DNA from: a virus | Virus record (IMG/VR): IMGVR_UViG_3300009181_000083 | Coordinates: 1-57,720 of that record | Direction: 5' to 3' (one strand) | Length of the DNA: 57,720 bases | In this document: piece by piece, positions 36,101 to 45,100 of the stretch | Position numbering within the stretch: position 1 is the first letter of the stretch | Layout: every line of letters starts with the position of its first letter | Translations under genes and position numbers: made by a program | The notes under the pieces: generated by a model | What the model was told of the DNA's origin: nothing | Database searches by the model: none | Seen by the model: only the letters and a program-made list of their open reading frames with translations

Positions 36101-36719
36101 TGTAATGAGTTGTCCTCATCTCTTCTTTTTTGAGATTTACAGCAGGGCAAAATATTTTTATGTCAGTTATTTTTGCTATTTTTTCCGACCTTAAATCCAG
36201 AGCAACATGTTGACCCAATACACCAACAAAAATTTTATTTAAAACAATAGAATTATCGTGTAAAGTTAATGTGAGAATTTTTTCATTGTTTTTCTTGGAG
36301 ATCGAGTAACTTATGATTTTAAAATTAAACAATTCGTAATTTTCAGCAGAACTCGAGTTACCGTTAATGGAGATATTGTAACCACTCCTTATACCTATAT
36401 GATTTTCATTTATATCGAAATCATTATCTGCTAGGACACTAAAAGTTTGCGCACCTCCCGAGCGTGTCAAGGTTAGGGTTTGGGTTGCGCTGGCTATATC
36501 TTTTTTTCTTTGATCTATGACGTCATTACGTTTGCTGACATTTTTTAGCGTTTTATCCAAGGCTAAATTAAGAATTAAGGCGGAAGGCTCTCCGTTAAAG
36601 CCGACGGTCAGAGATAAATTATAAACGTAACCATTGAAAATTTTATTTCCAAGAGCCGAGCTTACGGTTCCTATCACTCTTGTTATGTTTATGCTGCTGC
36701 TATTTTGAACTTTTGCCAT
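33117..36719 (-). CDS. Tail hub / tail-associated protein, 1200 aa
   Basis: The N-terminal third resembles phage tail hub (Tal or gp27-like) proteins. It opens with a beta-barrel containing VSKRNDVI and LTLTLHDNSIVLNK (about 60-165). Then FSTLLAAMKKLGIKIF and GTLKDVLNQWCDIYSYSYVV (about 335-400) match the usual hub pattern of a helix before an aromatic 'qWc..y.ys.' strand. The rest (about 450-1200) is a long mixed extension I cannot assign. It follows the LamG-like protein in the expected place for a hub. No lysozyme or peptidase motif was found. GGCAT lies just before the ATG. Confidence 0.6.
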   Translation of the reverse strand: MAKVQNSSSINITRVIGTVSSALGNKIFNGYVYNLSLTVGFNGEPSALILNLALDKTLKNVSKRNDVIDQRKKDIASATQTLTLTRSGGAQTFSVLADNDFDINENHIGIRSGYNISINGNSSSAENYELFNFKIISYSISKKNNEKILTLTLHDNSIVLNKIFVGVLGQHVALDLRSEKIAKITDIKIFCPAVNLKKEEMRTTHYKQLLHFTADHLAKKLKIDEDTCILESGFTLKEIAMPDKCKKELDALGAYTDEEISQDCRQFIQKEPACIEKELSGCINEDQFNYITIKSKDLQKSIQRGYGAVILVGEEDFKDSQCSSSEVTYSFSTLLAAMKKLGIKIFTESDSPSLIDKSKGRIKKNFSGTLKDVLNQWCDIYSYSYVVDFSSSSEIVIKGIDLSSNTSKETVMSTKLNLEDLETSSSNFVIQSQDFDYDLSQKKLNLYSSFYFKEARDNNTSFESSLGDKNFYNMNLASIFPKWFGLREPYYIIGLNGIQVFDKENPLGKFLSLDFCGAGRGYKEVITSAVLGRFSPKLRQIYNYRIGAFRALGFLTVTDEVMNSKLNLGNDTEMLLEEAISSILEIQSKNLFDAEGDAVYDFHFGFYNQELVNQIERIESYIADFLGKHYWTDYFDVKEGSSGNENSLSQYEITSMPAVQKYYDEQLYSIPLFTEGRFLIQKLNAVYEGSESYFNAYSSLIAAKNLADTVCKSSESDYIKKLADSEQLKKLIFYSERPGSAYGVFEELIRQIEIFEYSVGTSEHFELNLADLYSPGFKELSPVTLALLQAVLPVNISSLVVGDFKFGLLYSIANNRSLFTFEEVKNDVPGEFINPIELQNQIRSLCEVIGKLNENADLKSKKDKKNDCSKTVLYEICVFQSEMEKISSDASAVKQSAQGPNPLKCRRVKITRKMPPQDIVFAQLMKVSLSGRLSADLDEETMLNQIRIHNYRLTRNGDSKYKATLDNKGRWYMKNIEGSEEPAIVLYTKNLNKIIFESIIFPSEETYKIRLMSKTSSEVFVPFEQFVKGGLEDSSDISKILESDAFSVDISLNNVTPNIRGLFGDQSTPAFALDTVLDTAEVDPVIMHYQGYTLDTPAYQFTTLTKFHETLKKYYDEKNISIQGPAVSFSAELFCSSISSGLKDILSVNNGLSSLNMTLGEGGLNLKCQFNSRPAKPLSMETLIYNNKPNIKFQNTNFLV

Positions 36720-36734
36720 ATGCCTTAATTTAGA

Positions 36735-38516
36735 TTACACGTTGAAATAATCTGTATTATTATTATAAATAATATCAGTCATAGGGTCTAAAGAAAACGT
36801 AGAGTAGTTCAAATTAAAATTTGATAATTTTTGATAATCTGTTCCTTTAATTTGTCTTAATCCATTGACCCAAATTTGCTCGTCGAAAAGACTTAAATTT
36901 GTATCAAAATTATTATCATTATATCCTGTGTATCTAGAAAGATTTTTGTTATGCTTTGGTAAGATGAGAATGTCTCCATCTGTCAAATTAGTAGTGGACA
37001 ATACAACTGTTGCACCGACTCCGGAGTAGTCTATTCCAGACGTTAATTTCATACCATTTAAGTATAAATCTCGATTGTTAATGTAAGATCCGCTAAAAGC
37101 TTTAGATCCATTAGTCACGTCTTGAGTTGTAAGACCCGTTAGAGACCCTGATCCAGAAATGATATCATAAATAGGAAAATCAAAAACATCGAAAAACAAT
37201 TCAGATCTTATAGACTTTTTTGAAATGATAAAGTCTCCGGTTGTTTGAGAGCTGAAGCCCGTCGCTAAAGTTTGGCTTATGCCATTTACATACAAGTTGA
37301 GCCACTCTCCAGCTCCCGTTGAAAATATGGAGTAAGTGTTGGTGTCCTGAGAAAAGTTCGGAATCAAATTTAAATCATCATTATTAACTCCGGAAAAACT
37401 ATAAACCTCCTTGAGGGAAGATCCGAAGTTACTTGAGAGAAGGATCTTAGAATTACCAAAAGGCACGGAGTAGCCGTAATCAATCAAGCCGCTAGCTTCA
37501 TAAAAGAAGGTCCGAGTCGATGTTCCAGACGCGATTCCGGTCATCTCAACTACCCCAGTCTCATAGACTACGCCAGTGACTCCTGAATAAGTATATCTAT
37601 TGATCACCCCGCCGTCTACGGTTTCAGTTCCCGCCAAGATCGCGACGTAACCAGTAATGCCCGTCGAGATAGGAAGGCTTTCAAATTTTAACCCAGTTAC
37701 CTTAATAAAATTATTCGTCTCGTCTTGGTAAAAGCTTGGAGCAAATCCCGAGCAAAAGAAAGCTTTAGCAAACGTATTCCTTTCTGCGAACCTCAAGCCT
37801 TTATCTAAAACCATAAAACTATTAATATTACCACTAAAATTTCTATAACTAGAACCAGAAACCCTCATGCCTCCTATATAAAAACTATCAGAAGGAGTAA
37901 AATCTAATAATTCAAATTGAGAATCTGTTGACAGCTTATTCAGCGAATCATTAAACTGATGAACGCCAATAAAAAGATCAGAATTTATTTTCGATAATGA
38001 AACTAAATTTTTATTATCTAAATCATCATCTACTGTATATATTCTTTTCCCGCTGGATTGAGTATTGTATTCACAAAATAATCTATTGCATCCATTGATT
38101 CCGAAGGTTAATCCCGAAACCGAAGAGTCTCCGCTTCTTGAAGAGAAAATGACTTTGCTAACGTTAGAAAATCCAGTTTCCAGATGATTAAAAGCAGTAA
38201 AAATTGTCCAATCATTCAGAGTGACTTTCCCTAAAACTTTTAATTTAGTATTACCGCCAAAATTTCCACTAACTATAGAGCTCGAAATCCTCCCAGTATC
38301 AGAAACGCTCAAAGCTGGATTATAAAAATCATAAACATTAGAACCAGAATATTGAGAACCAGTACCAGTAATTCTATTAAATACTAAATATCCTGTATTA
38401 CCAGAAGAATCAGTTAAGCCAGTATACGAAACATTTCTAAAATCATAATCAACTACAACAGAATTCATCGGGCAAAATATTCGATTCAAAAATCCAGATT
38501 TTATTAGTTCATTCAT
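36735..38516 (-). CDS. Tail protein with N-terminal LamG/concanavalin-like domain, 593 aa
   Basis: Residues about 20-260 read as a concanavalin A-like jelly roll: VVDYDFRNVSYTGL, DWTIFTAFNHL, FYIGGMRVSG, and the closing FSGNINSFMVLDKGLRFAER. This is the usual last strand plus helix of LamG domains. Such domains on phage tails bind glycans or cap fibres. The C-terminal half is a series of glycine/serine-rich beta segments (DLYLNGMKLTSGIDYS, QIWVNGLRQIKGTDYQ), each a 'lNG..l..G.dY' hairpin that recurs several times. It is probably a carbohydrate-binding component of the tail tip. Confidence 0.6.
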   Translation of the reverse strand: MNELIKSGFLNRIFCPMNSVVVDYDFRNVSYTGLTDSSGNTGYLVFNRITGTGSQYSGSNVYDFYNPALSVSDTGRISSSIVSGNFGGNTKLKVLGKVTLNDWTIFTAFNHLETGFSNVSKVIFSSRSGDSSVSGLTFGINGCNRLFCEYNTQSSGKRIYTVDDDLDNKNLVSLSKINSDLFIGVHQFNDSLNKLSTDSQFELLDFTPSDSFYIGGMRVSGSSYRNFSGNINSFMVLDKGLRFAERNTFAKAFFCSGFAPSFYQDETNNFIKVTGLKFESLPISTGITGYVAILAGTETVDGGVINRYTYSGVTGVVYETGVVEMTGIASGTSTRTFFYEASGLIDYGYSVPFGNSKILLSSNFGSSLKEVYSFSGVNNDDLNLIPNFSQDTNTYSIFSTGAGEWLNLYVNGISQTLATGFSSQTTGDFIISKKSIRSELFFDVFDFPIYDIISGSGSLTGLTTQDVTNGSKAFSGSYINNRDLYLNGMKLTSGIDYSGVGATVVLSTTNLTDGDILILPKHNKNLSRYTGYNDNNFDTNLSLFDEQIWVNGLRQIKGTDYQKLSNFNLNYSTFSLDPMTDIIYNNNTDYFNV

Positions 38517-38517
38517 G

Positions 38518-40257
38518 TTATTGTGATTTAATTATTTTTCGTTTAGCTAATTCGGTTGATGACAATTCGAAAGAATACGCACACGAAGCACTAACTGTTG
38601 ACCCTACTTTACTACCATCAATTCCGTAGCTATTTCCAACGGAAGAAGTTGAAACTTCTTTTTGAAGAGAGTCTAAGCCGGCTAATGTCAGCGGCTGGAT
38701 AAAATTAGTTTCGAAATCTCCAAATATTCCAGTTTTTGAATTTAAAAGACTAAGTTCGGTTGATCCTGGGTTTGCTATTTGAATATCTAAACTCACGTTT
38801 TCTCTTTTTTGAGTATTGATATCTACAACTAAATGTTTAATTGAATCATTACATGAAGAAGCAAAAGAGTATACAGTATTATACGGAGTGTATTGTATTG
38901 AATAATCCGAAGATCCTAGCGAGTTAAGTTTATCTTTGTTATCGAAACTAGCCGAAACAGACGCCGTCCCTAGTTGAGCGTTTGAAGTTACTTCTACAGA
39001 ATTAGGAATAATGTTTAAAGTAAAAAGAGGAGTTGTGTCTCCAAGATACGCAGTATAGAAAGAGTTAGCGAAATCATAAATTCTAGGAACTGACAAACTT
39101 GTTCCACTAGTTAAAAATTGCTGTAAATAACCTGAAGAACTCGTAGATCTATTCGCTCGACTTCCTCTGCATTTTACTTCCCCTTTTACATCTACCGTTA
39201 TTGTTTTCGTCAATTCGTCAACGGAACAAGACGTTTGGGCGTCGAAATAGCATCCGCCGTAAGAATACGGGCCGTCTGTTCCGTAGAATTCAGAATTGTC
39301 ATAAGATGCATTAAAATTAATTTTTTTTGCTCCTGAGTTTTCCGTTACGGAGAAAGTAATTGGATCTGAACAAAACGTTAAACCATTCGGAGACCCGTAG
39401 GTCCCAGATACAACAGAGTAAGGACTTAAAGTAGATAGTTCGCTGTATAGGTCGGATAAAGTTCCAGCTCCGCTTATAGGATGTCTTATTTCTCCTTGAA
39501 TCGTAGCTGTAACAAAATCATCACCGGCTCCGGAAGATAAGGTCGTCGAATAAGATGTTAAAAAATTTTTATTAAAATTATAACCCAAAACTCCGCTTAG
39601 TAATTTAAATTTATAACTCTTTTCAAGTGAATAAGTTAAATCTAATCGATTTAAATTTTCAGAAACGTTTACTAAAATAGGAGTAAAAGCCGTGATAGAT
39701 CCTGCCAATTTACTCATAGCCGCAATCTTTGCTACTCCAGAGGCTGATCTTCCGCTAACAAAATTTTTCGCACTATTTATTGCCGTATTTGCATTACCGA
39801 TAGAAAATCCCTTAGCCGATACAGCATGACTTACCGTTCCAAATCCGTCATTGCCTGCTGAAATTCTTATCTCATCTTTCGGCTCTAAAATACCAAAGAA
39901 TGAGTCGCCAGAAGGATAAGACAGTAATTCAATAGAATAAGGAACAATTCTGTTGTAACGAGAGCTATCGAAAGATATAGATTCAAACGAACAACCGGAA
40001 AAAACAATGGCATCGGTGGAGCTGCCAATACCTTCGGTAATCGCTAACGTTTTGTAACTAGTTGAAAAAATACCAACCAAACCCGATTGAGCGGTTGCTA
40101 AAGCGGCAAAACTAGTTCCTGTTATTTGTCCGTTTAATGTTATCTTATTTACGGATGCAAATCTGCTTCCGTATCTAATAATTTCGTTATTTACAGATAC
40201 GTAAGGAGTTGGAGTGGGTAGTGTGACATTATTATACTTTACCAATACATCTGACAT
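38518..40257 (-). CDS. Distal-tail-like protein, copy 2, 579 aa
   Basis: A beta-rich protein starting MSDVLVKYNNVTLPTPTPYV. ITLNGQITGTS and FSGCSFESISFDSS followed by PYSIELLSYP form the kind of N-terminal barrel seen in distal tail (Dit) proteins of siphophages, which close the tail tube and attach the hub. It then has DEIRISAGNDGFGTVSHAVS, which aligns with FSFKLGEDGNFEASHSIS in the preceding gene product, so the two appear to be tandem paralogues. The start is a few bases after the upstream stop and lacks a Shine-Dalgarno. Confidence 0.5.
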   Translation of the reverse strand: MSDVLVKYNNVTLPTPTPYVSVNNEIIRYGSRFASVNKITLNGQITGTSFAALATAQSGLVGIFSTSYKTLAITEGIGSSTDAIVFSGCSFESISFDSSRYNRIVPYSIELLSYPSGDSFFGILEPKDEIRISAGNDGFGTVSHAVSAKGFSIGNANTAINSAKNFVSGRSASGVAKIAAMSKLAGSITAFTPILVNVSENLNRLDLTYSLEKSYKFKLLSGVLGYNFNKNFLTSYSTTLSSGAGDDFVTATIQGEIRHPISGAGTLSDLYSELSTLSPYSVVSGTYGSPNGLTFCSDPITFSVTENSGAKKINFNASYDNSEFYGTDGPYSYGGCYFDAQTSCSVDELTKTITVDVKGEVKCRGSRANRSTSSSGYLQQFLTSGTSLSVPRIYDFANSFYTAYLGDTTPLFTLNIIPNSVEVTSNAQLGTASVSASFDNKDKLNSLGSSDYSIQYTPYNTVYSFASSCNDSIKHLVVDINTQKRENVSLDIQIANPGSTELSLLNSKTGIFGDFETNFIQPLTLAGLDSLQKEVSTSSVGNSYGIDGSKVGSTVSASCAYSFELSSTELAKRKIIKSQ

Positions 40258-40258
40258 A

Positions 40259-42136
40259 TTAAGTTTGCTCCTTCGCCATTAAAAATTTAAAAACTAAATC
40301 TACTTTTAAATTATAGTTATTATCTATAGATAATTTTAAATCATCTAGAAAATATGTTAAATCCTGTTGCTGTAAAGATGAGCTGGCGTATATTTTGGCA
40401 AAAATAGACAAAACCAATGGAGAGGACCCACTAAATAAATAACCGCTCGGTCCGTCAAGGATTTCAAATGTCAATAAGTCTTTTATTTTTGTAAATATTG
40501 AAGCGGTGGAGGTGTTGACTCCGTTGGCTGAACCGTCATAAAGCTGTTCTCTGTCTATTTTCATTTCTAAAGAAATATTTCTGGATCCTTGCGATAGTTG
40601 TCTTGTTTGGTATATTATTTCTTTTCCTAACAGCTTCGAAGAGGATCCTATTAATTTAATAGTTGAGAATTTATTTACTGGATCTGTACAAGTTTCGGTG
40701 GTCGTTAGTTTTCTCACTATCACATTAGCGCCAGAAGCCCTTAAAGTTGGAGAATTTGAATAGGTTTTAGAATAAGAAGTCTCCACTCCGAACTTCGCAA
40801 AAGTCATTGTCGAAGCTGTTTTAATTCCAACGTAAGAATCGCTTAATCCAGAGATTTTTTTATAATAAGAATCTATTTCACTAAGATCATCACTGTCTAT
40901 TATTGCTTTAACTACGCTTATTTTATTTATAAAATCTTTTATTTTATTAGTGTAAAGTCTGATGGACCCTTCTTTAGAGACTTCGTAGACTCCAAGGCTG
41001 TCTTTTTTTAAAAGTATGGAGTAAGTATGTATGCTTGTCACATTAGAGTAGGCTGGATTCGTTGTAAATTTTATTTCGTAACCAACTTCTGAGGTCACAT
41101 CTGTTAAATCTTTGGTGATTGATATTGGATTAGTTTGTAGAGTGTTCGAGCCGCTATATTTTGGAAGGACCCCCTGAATCCTGCTAAAAGAAGCATTGCA
41201 TCTAGTATAAGCGTCTGATAAATTAGTATTTAATTTTGCGACAGCGTTATTTCTTGCTAATGTGTATGAAACCCCCTTCCCTTTGATTCGCCCTTTTTCA
41301 GACACCTCTATTGATCCGTCGTCTTTGTAGCTCACTTCTGTGGTTATCGTTTCGGATGTGGACGCCCCATTATTTTGCGAGAAGACTGTGTAGTTTTTAG
41401 AATAAGCGAATTTATAATTAATTAAATCAACAGATTGTTCCGTGAGAGACGATCCGTAATCACTAGTAGAGTTTTGAAAATCAGCAGAACTATAAAGAGA
41501 ATATATCGAAGACAAGCTTTGTAAAGTTTGGGCAAAAAAACCATTAGCCACCGCCACTGCGGCGATTGTAAGGTTCGCGTCTAAAATAACTTCTCCCGGG
41601 TCGTATTGAAAACTAATACTATGAGACGCTTCAAAATTTCCATCTTCCCCTAATTTGAAAGAAAAATCTTCTGAAAAATCTTTTAATTTATACCATTTCC
41701 AAAGCTCATTACTCTGGTTTAGAGTTTTAACGTCGCTTGGCAAATTAGCGTCCGCAAAAGTGCTATCGTCGTCTACTTTTATAATTTCTAATTGAATTGT
41801 AAATTTAGAAAGATTAATTGCATTTTCATCGAAGTTTACTGAAGTAGGAAAACTGAAAGAAATAAATCTAGCTTTACCATACAAAACGTCATTTAGTTTT
41901 AAATCAACAAAATCAACAGAATTAGCTAAAAGATTTTTGACGTCCTTAAAATGCTCGGTGACCGATTGCGCAACGCCTTTTTGCGAAAACAAACCTTCTA
42001 AAGATATGACTTCTTTCCTTCTGTAATTAAATGCTCCCATTTTTTCATTTTGCATCGAGTAACTCAAGAGAGTAGCTACTGCAAAACTTATCGACGAGTT
42101 GTCAAATTTTAATACTGTTTCTGATGCGAATGACAT
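40259..42136 (-). CDS. Distal-tail-like protein, copy 1, 625 aa
   Basis: First gene after the tape measure, where siphophages encode the Dit protein. The N-terminal barrel reads ISLEGLFSQKG ... GKARFISFSFPTS ... LSKFTIQLEI (about 45-130), followed by DFSFKLGEDGNFEASHSISF. The same order occurs in the next gene product at similar positions, indicating duplication and divergence. The C-terminal half has a second round of beta segments. It is likely a ring component joining the tail tube to the hub. No catalytic motif seen. Confidence 0.55.
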   Translation of the reverse strand: MSFASETVLKFDNSSISFAVATLLSYSMQNEKMGAFNYRRKEVISLEGLFSQKGVAQSVTEHFKDVKNLLANSVDFVDLKLNDVLYGKARFISFSFPTSVNFDENAINLSKFTIQLEIIKVDDDSTFADANLPSDVKTLNQSNELWKWYKLKDFSEDFSFKLGEDGNFEASHSISFQYDPGEVILDANLTIAAVAVANGFFAQTLQSLSSIYSLYSSADFQNSTSDYGSSLTEQSVDLINYKFAYSKNYTVFSQNNGASTSETITTEVSYKDDGSIEVSEKGRIKGKGVSYTLARNNAVAKLNTNLSDAYTRCNASFSRIQGVLPKYSGSNTLQTNPISITKDLTDVTSEVGYEIKFTTNPAYSNVTSIHTYSILLKKDSLGVYEVSKEGSIRLYTNKIKDFINKISVVKAIIDSDDLSEIDSYYKKISGLSDSYVGIKTASTMTFAKFGVETSYSKTYSNSPTLRASGANVIVRKLTTTETCTDPVNKFSTIKLIGSSSKLLGKEIIYQTRQLSQGSRNISLEMKIDREQLYDGSANGVNTSTASIFTKIKDLLTFEILDGPSGYLFSGSSPLVLSIFAKIYASSSLQQQDLTYFLDDLKLSIDNNYNLKVDLVFKFLMAKEQT

Positions 42137-42142
42137 AATTTT

Positions 42143-45100
42143 TTATCTTTTTGCAATTCTTGGACCCATTTTACCCATTTCTTTCGGGAATTTAGATTGT
42201 AATATATCTAAAACACCATCCATCATTGAGTCTGAATTTCCTTGATATGATCTTTCGTCATTTATATTAACTATGTTTGAATTAGAAACATTTGGAACCA
42301 TTCCTCCTGCAAATGATGCTATTCCATTTTTCATAGCTTCTGTGATTGCAGCTGTAAATTGTTCTGTTGAGAAATTAGGAATAAATCCTGCACTAAATCC
42401 TAAAGATTGTTGTTGAGCTGGGTTTAATATAGCGTGAGTCTCTGATGGGTTTTTAGGTTTCATATTTGCACCGGCTGGACCGAACATTCTACTATATACT
42501 TCACTGGCCGGAACTTCTATTTCAGCGCTGTTGATTACGGCATTTTTATACACGCTAGAACGCATCGGAACGGCGTCTCTATGTCCAGCGTAACTTGGGC
42601 TAGATAAAACCGCACGTTTTTCTTGCATGAACATGGGAGCGAAGCCTCTCGCGTAATTATTGATCTTCCCACTCCTAGCTGGTATAAACCCATTGGAATA
42701 ACCATTTAAAAGTTTTTCAAGCTCCGTCATGCTCTCTATCTGATTTTTATTTATTGATTCTTGTTCTTTGTTTAGCATTCCCGCAGCTTCAACCCCTTCG
42801 CTTGTCAGCCCGAGCCCTTGCGGAGTCATCGCACTTAAAGGATTTCCTGCCACGCTCCTTAGCGTAACTTGATTAGACTCTCCCAGAGCTGCAAAAGTGC
42901 GGGTAAGTGCAGGATTTTCTGGCGTCGTGGCGTTTAACAGGGCTCCGCCCGCAGCTTCCTTATCTAACCTTGCCAAGGATTCTTGTTTTATTAGAAGAGC
43001 GTCAGCCTTTTCTCTTTGCGAATCTGACATGTCAAGGTAATTCAGCATAATTTGCGAATCCGACTTTCCCGGGAACGTTGCCCTAGTTAAGCTGCCGTCT
43101 TTCTCTAGGAACGCCGTCATCCTTTGCTGCCTATCATTTAGGACTTTAGATTGCTGTTCTCTAATAGCGGGCATTAGAGTAGGATCTACTGATGCAAGGC
43201 TGGGATCTCGCATGTATTCTCGCAACATGAGGTCTTTCTTGTCTTTGATTTCCAACGCGCTTTGTTCAGCATTTGGACGTTGATATTCGTCAAGAGGGGC
43301 AGCGAATCCCGTTCGCGCTTTCACGGCGTCAGCCATTAACCCAAACGCTTTCTCTCTCTGCTCGCTTGATAAGAGAGCAAGTTCGCTGTCGCCAGACGGT
43401 CTAAGTGACTGCTCCTGCCGATCATATATGACGGGTTGGTCCCATAACCCACGTTTTTTTACGTGATTTATAATCTCGTCAGATGTTGAGGTAATTAGGT
43501 CTGGATCGTTTGGACTAGGGTTATTGCGCAAGCGTTCCATTGCGTAACTTAATTGGGCCGTTTTCTTGGCTTGTTCTTTTGCTTCTTTTTCTTCCTTTGG
43601 GTGGGGGGTGAGTCTGTCGATCTGAGCGCCAAATGCCCCCATTCCAAGAGCCGAGAAGGTGTTTTCGTTTGCGTGTTTCTCCATCTCTTGGGTTTTTGCG
43701 CGATTCAACCTTTCGGAAAAGGTCTCGCCGAGGCTGGGCCTGTCTCCATGGAAGTCCGTTATCCTCGCCAAAAGTGCTTCGTCGTTATTGTCCATAGGGG
43801 ATATGCCTTGTCTCACGGAGATGTCCATACTCTTCTTTTTTAGGACGGTATCTTCAACAGGTAGCTGTCGATACATGCTAAGAATCGCAGCTTCTTTATC
43901 CGACAGGTTGAGATTTTCTCGGTTTTTGACAGCCTTAGCCGTTCGAAAAGCTACTACGTTGGCTTCTATTCGATTATACTCGGTCTTATATCTTTCAAGA
44001 CTAGCGATTTTGGCGTCGAAATAAGCTGCGTCGCTCTTCGACATTGATAAATATTGATTTAAACGTTCGTTGTCCGACTGGGGCGACGATTGAGGAGTAT
44101 ACATAGCTGCTAATCGTGGATCGTGTCTCAATTTATTAGCAGCCACTCTGTAGCTATCATGCGGTGCTCTCGTTTCCGTTATGCGAGGTATGTCCACAGG
44201 GCTATCCAATACATCTCGTTTCACGCTTAGAAAGCGTTGCTTGCGCTCGTCAAGTAGTGCCTTCTCCTCTTCATAAACAGAATTTTTACGATTCGGAATA
44301 AACTTTACTTCACCACCATTTTCCCAATCTGTCACCTTTTCGAAAGCGTTAGGCGCCAGCCCCCTCAAGATTTCATTTTCTTTTGCCGCCACTTCTATTC
44401 CAGTTAGCTGATCCGCACGTTCAGCTCGCAATGCCGCAGCGCTCTGCTTGTTCGCAGACAGTCTTTCAGATCTTCCCTCTTCATAATTGGGTCGACTTCT
44501 AGCCCATTCGGTTTCAAACTCGATATCATCTTTTGTACGAATCTGACCTCCAGGAAAACGTTTGGAAATCTTACGAGACTCAGGGTTTCTTGCTTCTGCC
44601 AGCAACCGCTCATTGAGACGTGTTTTCCAGTTTGCATTCTCGTCTTCTCCTTGCATGGACATCGTCATTGCCCCAAGTTTATCACCTAAGCCAATTCCCT
44701 CTTCAATCATCCCCCCCACCGCATAACCCGTGTCCCAAACGCCCTTTGCCAATAGAATTCCGCCGATGATCGGACCAACTACCGGAATGAAAGGCAAAGC
44801 CGTATAAAGAGCTCCCCAGGCGGCAGCTTTCAAAGCCTCAGACTGGGCATCTTCTTTGCTAATAAGTCCTTTGTTATAATCTTTATTTATATCGTATAGA
44901 GAGGAGAGGGTGTGAAGTGCGCCCGCAGCTATGCCGATCTTAGCCATGGGGCCCATACCTCCAGCACCACCTCTAGGGCCACCTTTAGGCGTCTGACCTC
45001 CAGGCGCTTTAGTAAAGCGACCCCGAGCGTCCCTCAACGGCCCTTTGCCTCCAGATCCCTTACTCCCAGGAGTCTTAGCTCCAGAAGTCTTACCTCCAGG

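Noticed and set aside
43553-44024. Open plus-strand frames of 96 and 121 codons opposite the tape measure
   Set aside because: They lie antisense to a well-supported gene, lack ribosome-binding sites and read as low-complexity shadows of a GC-richer stretch.
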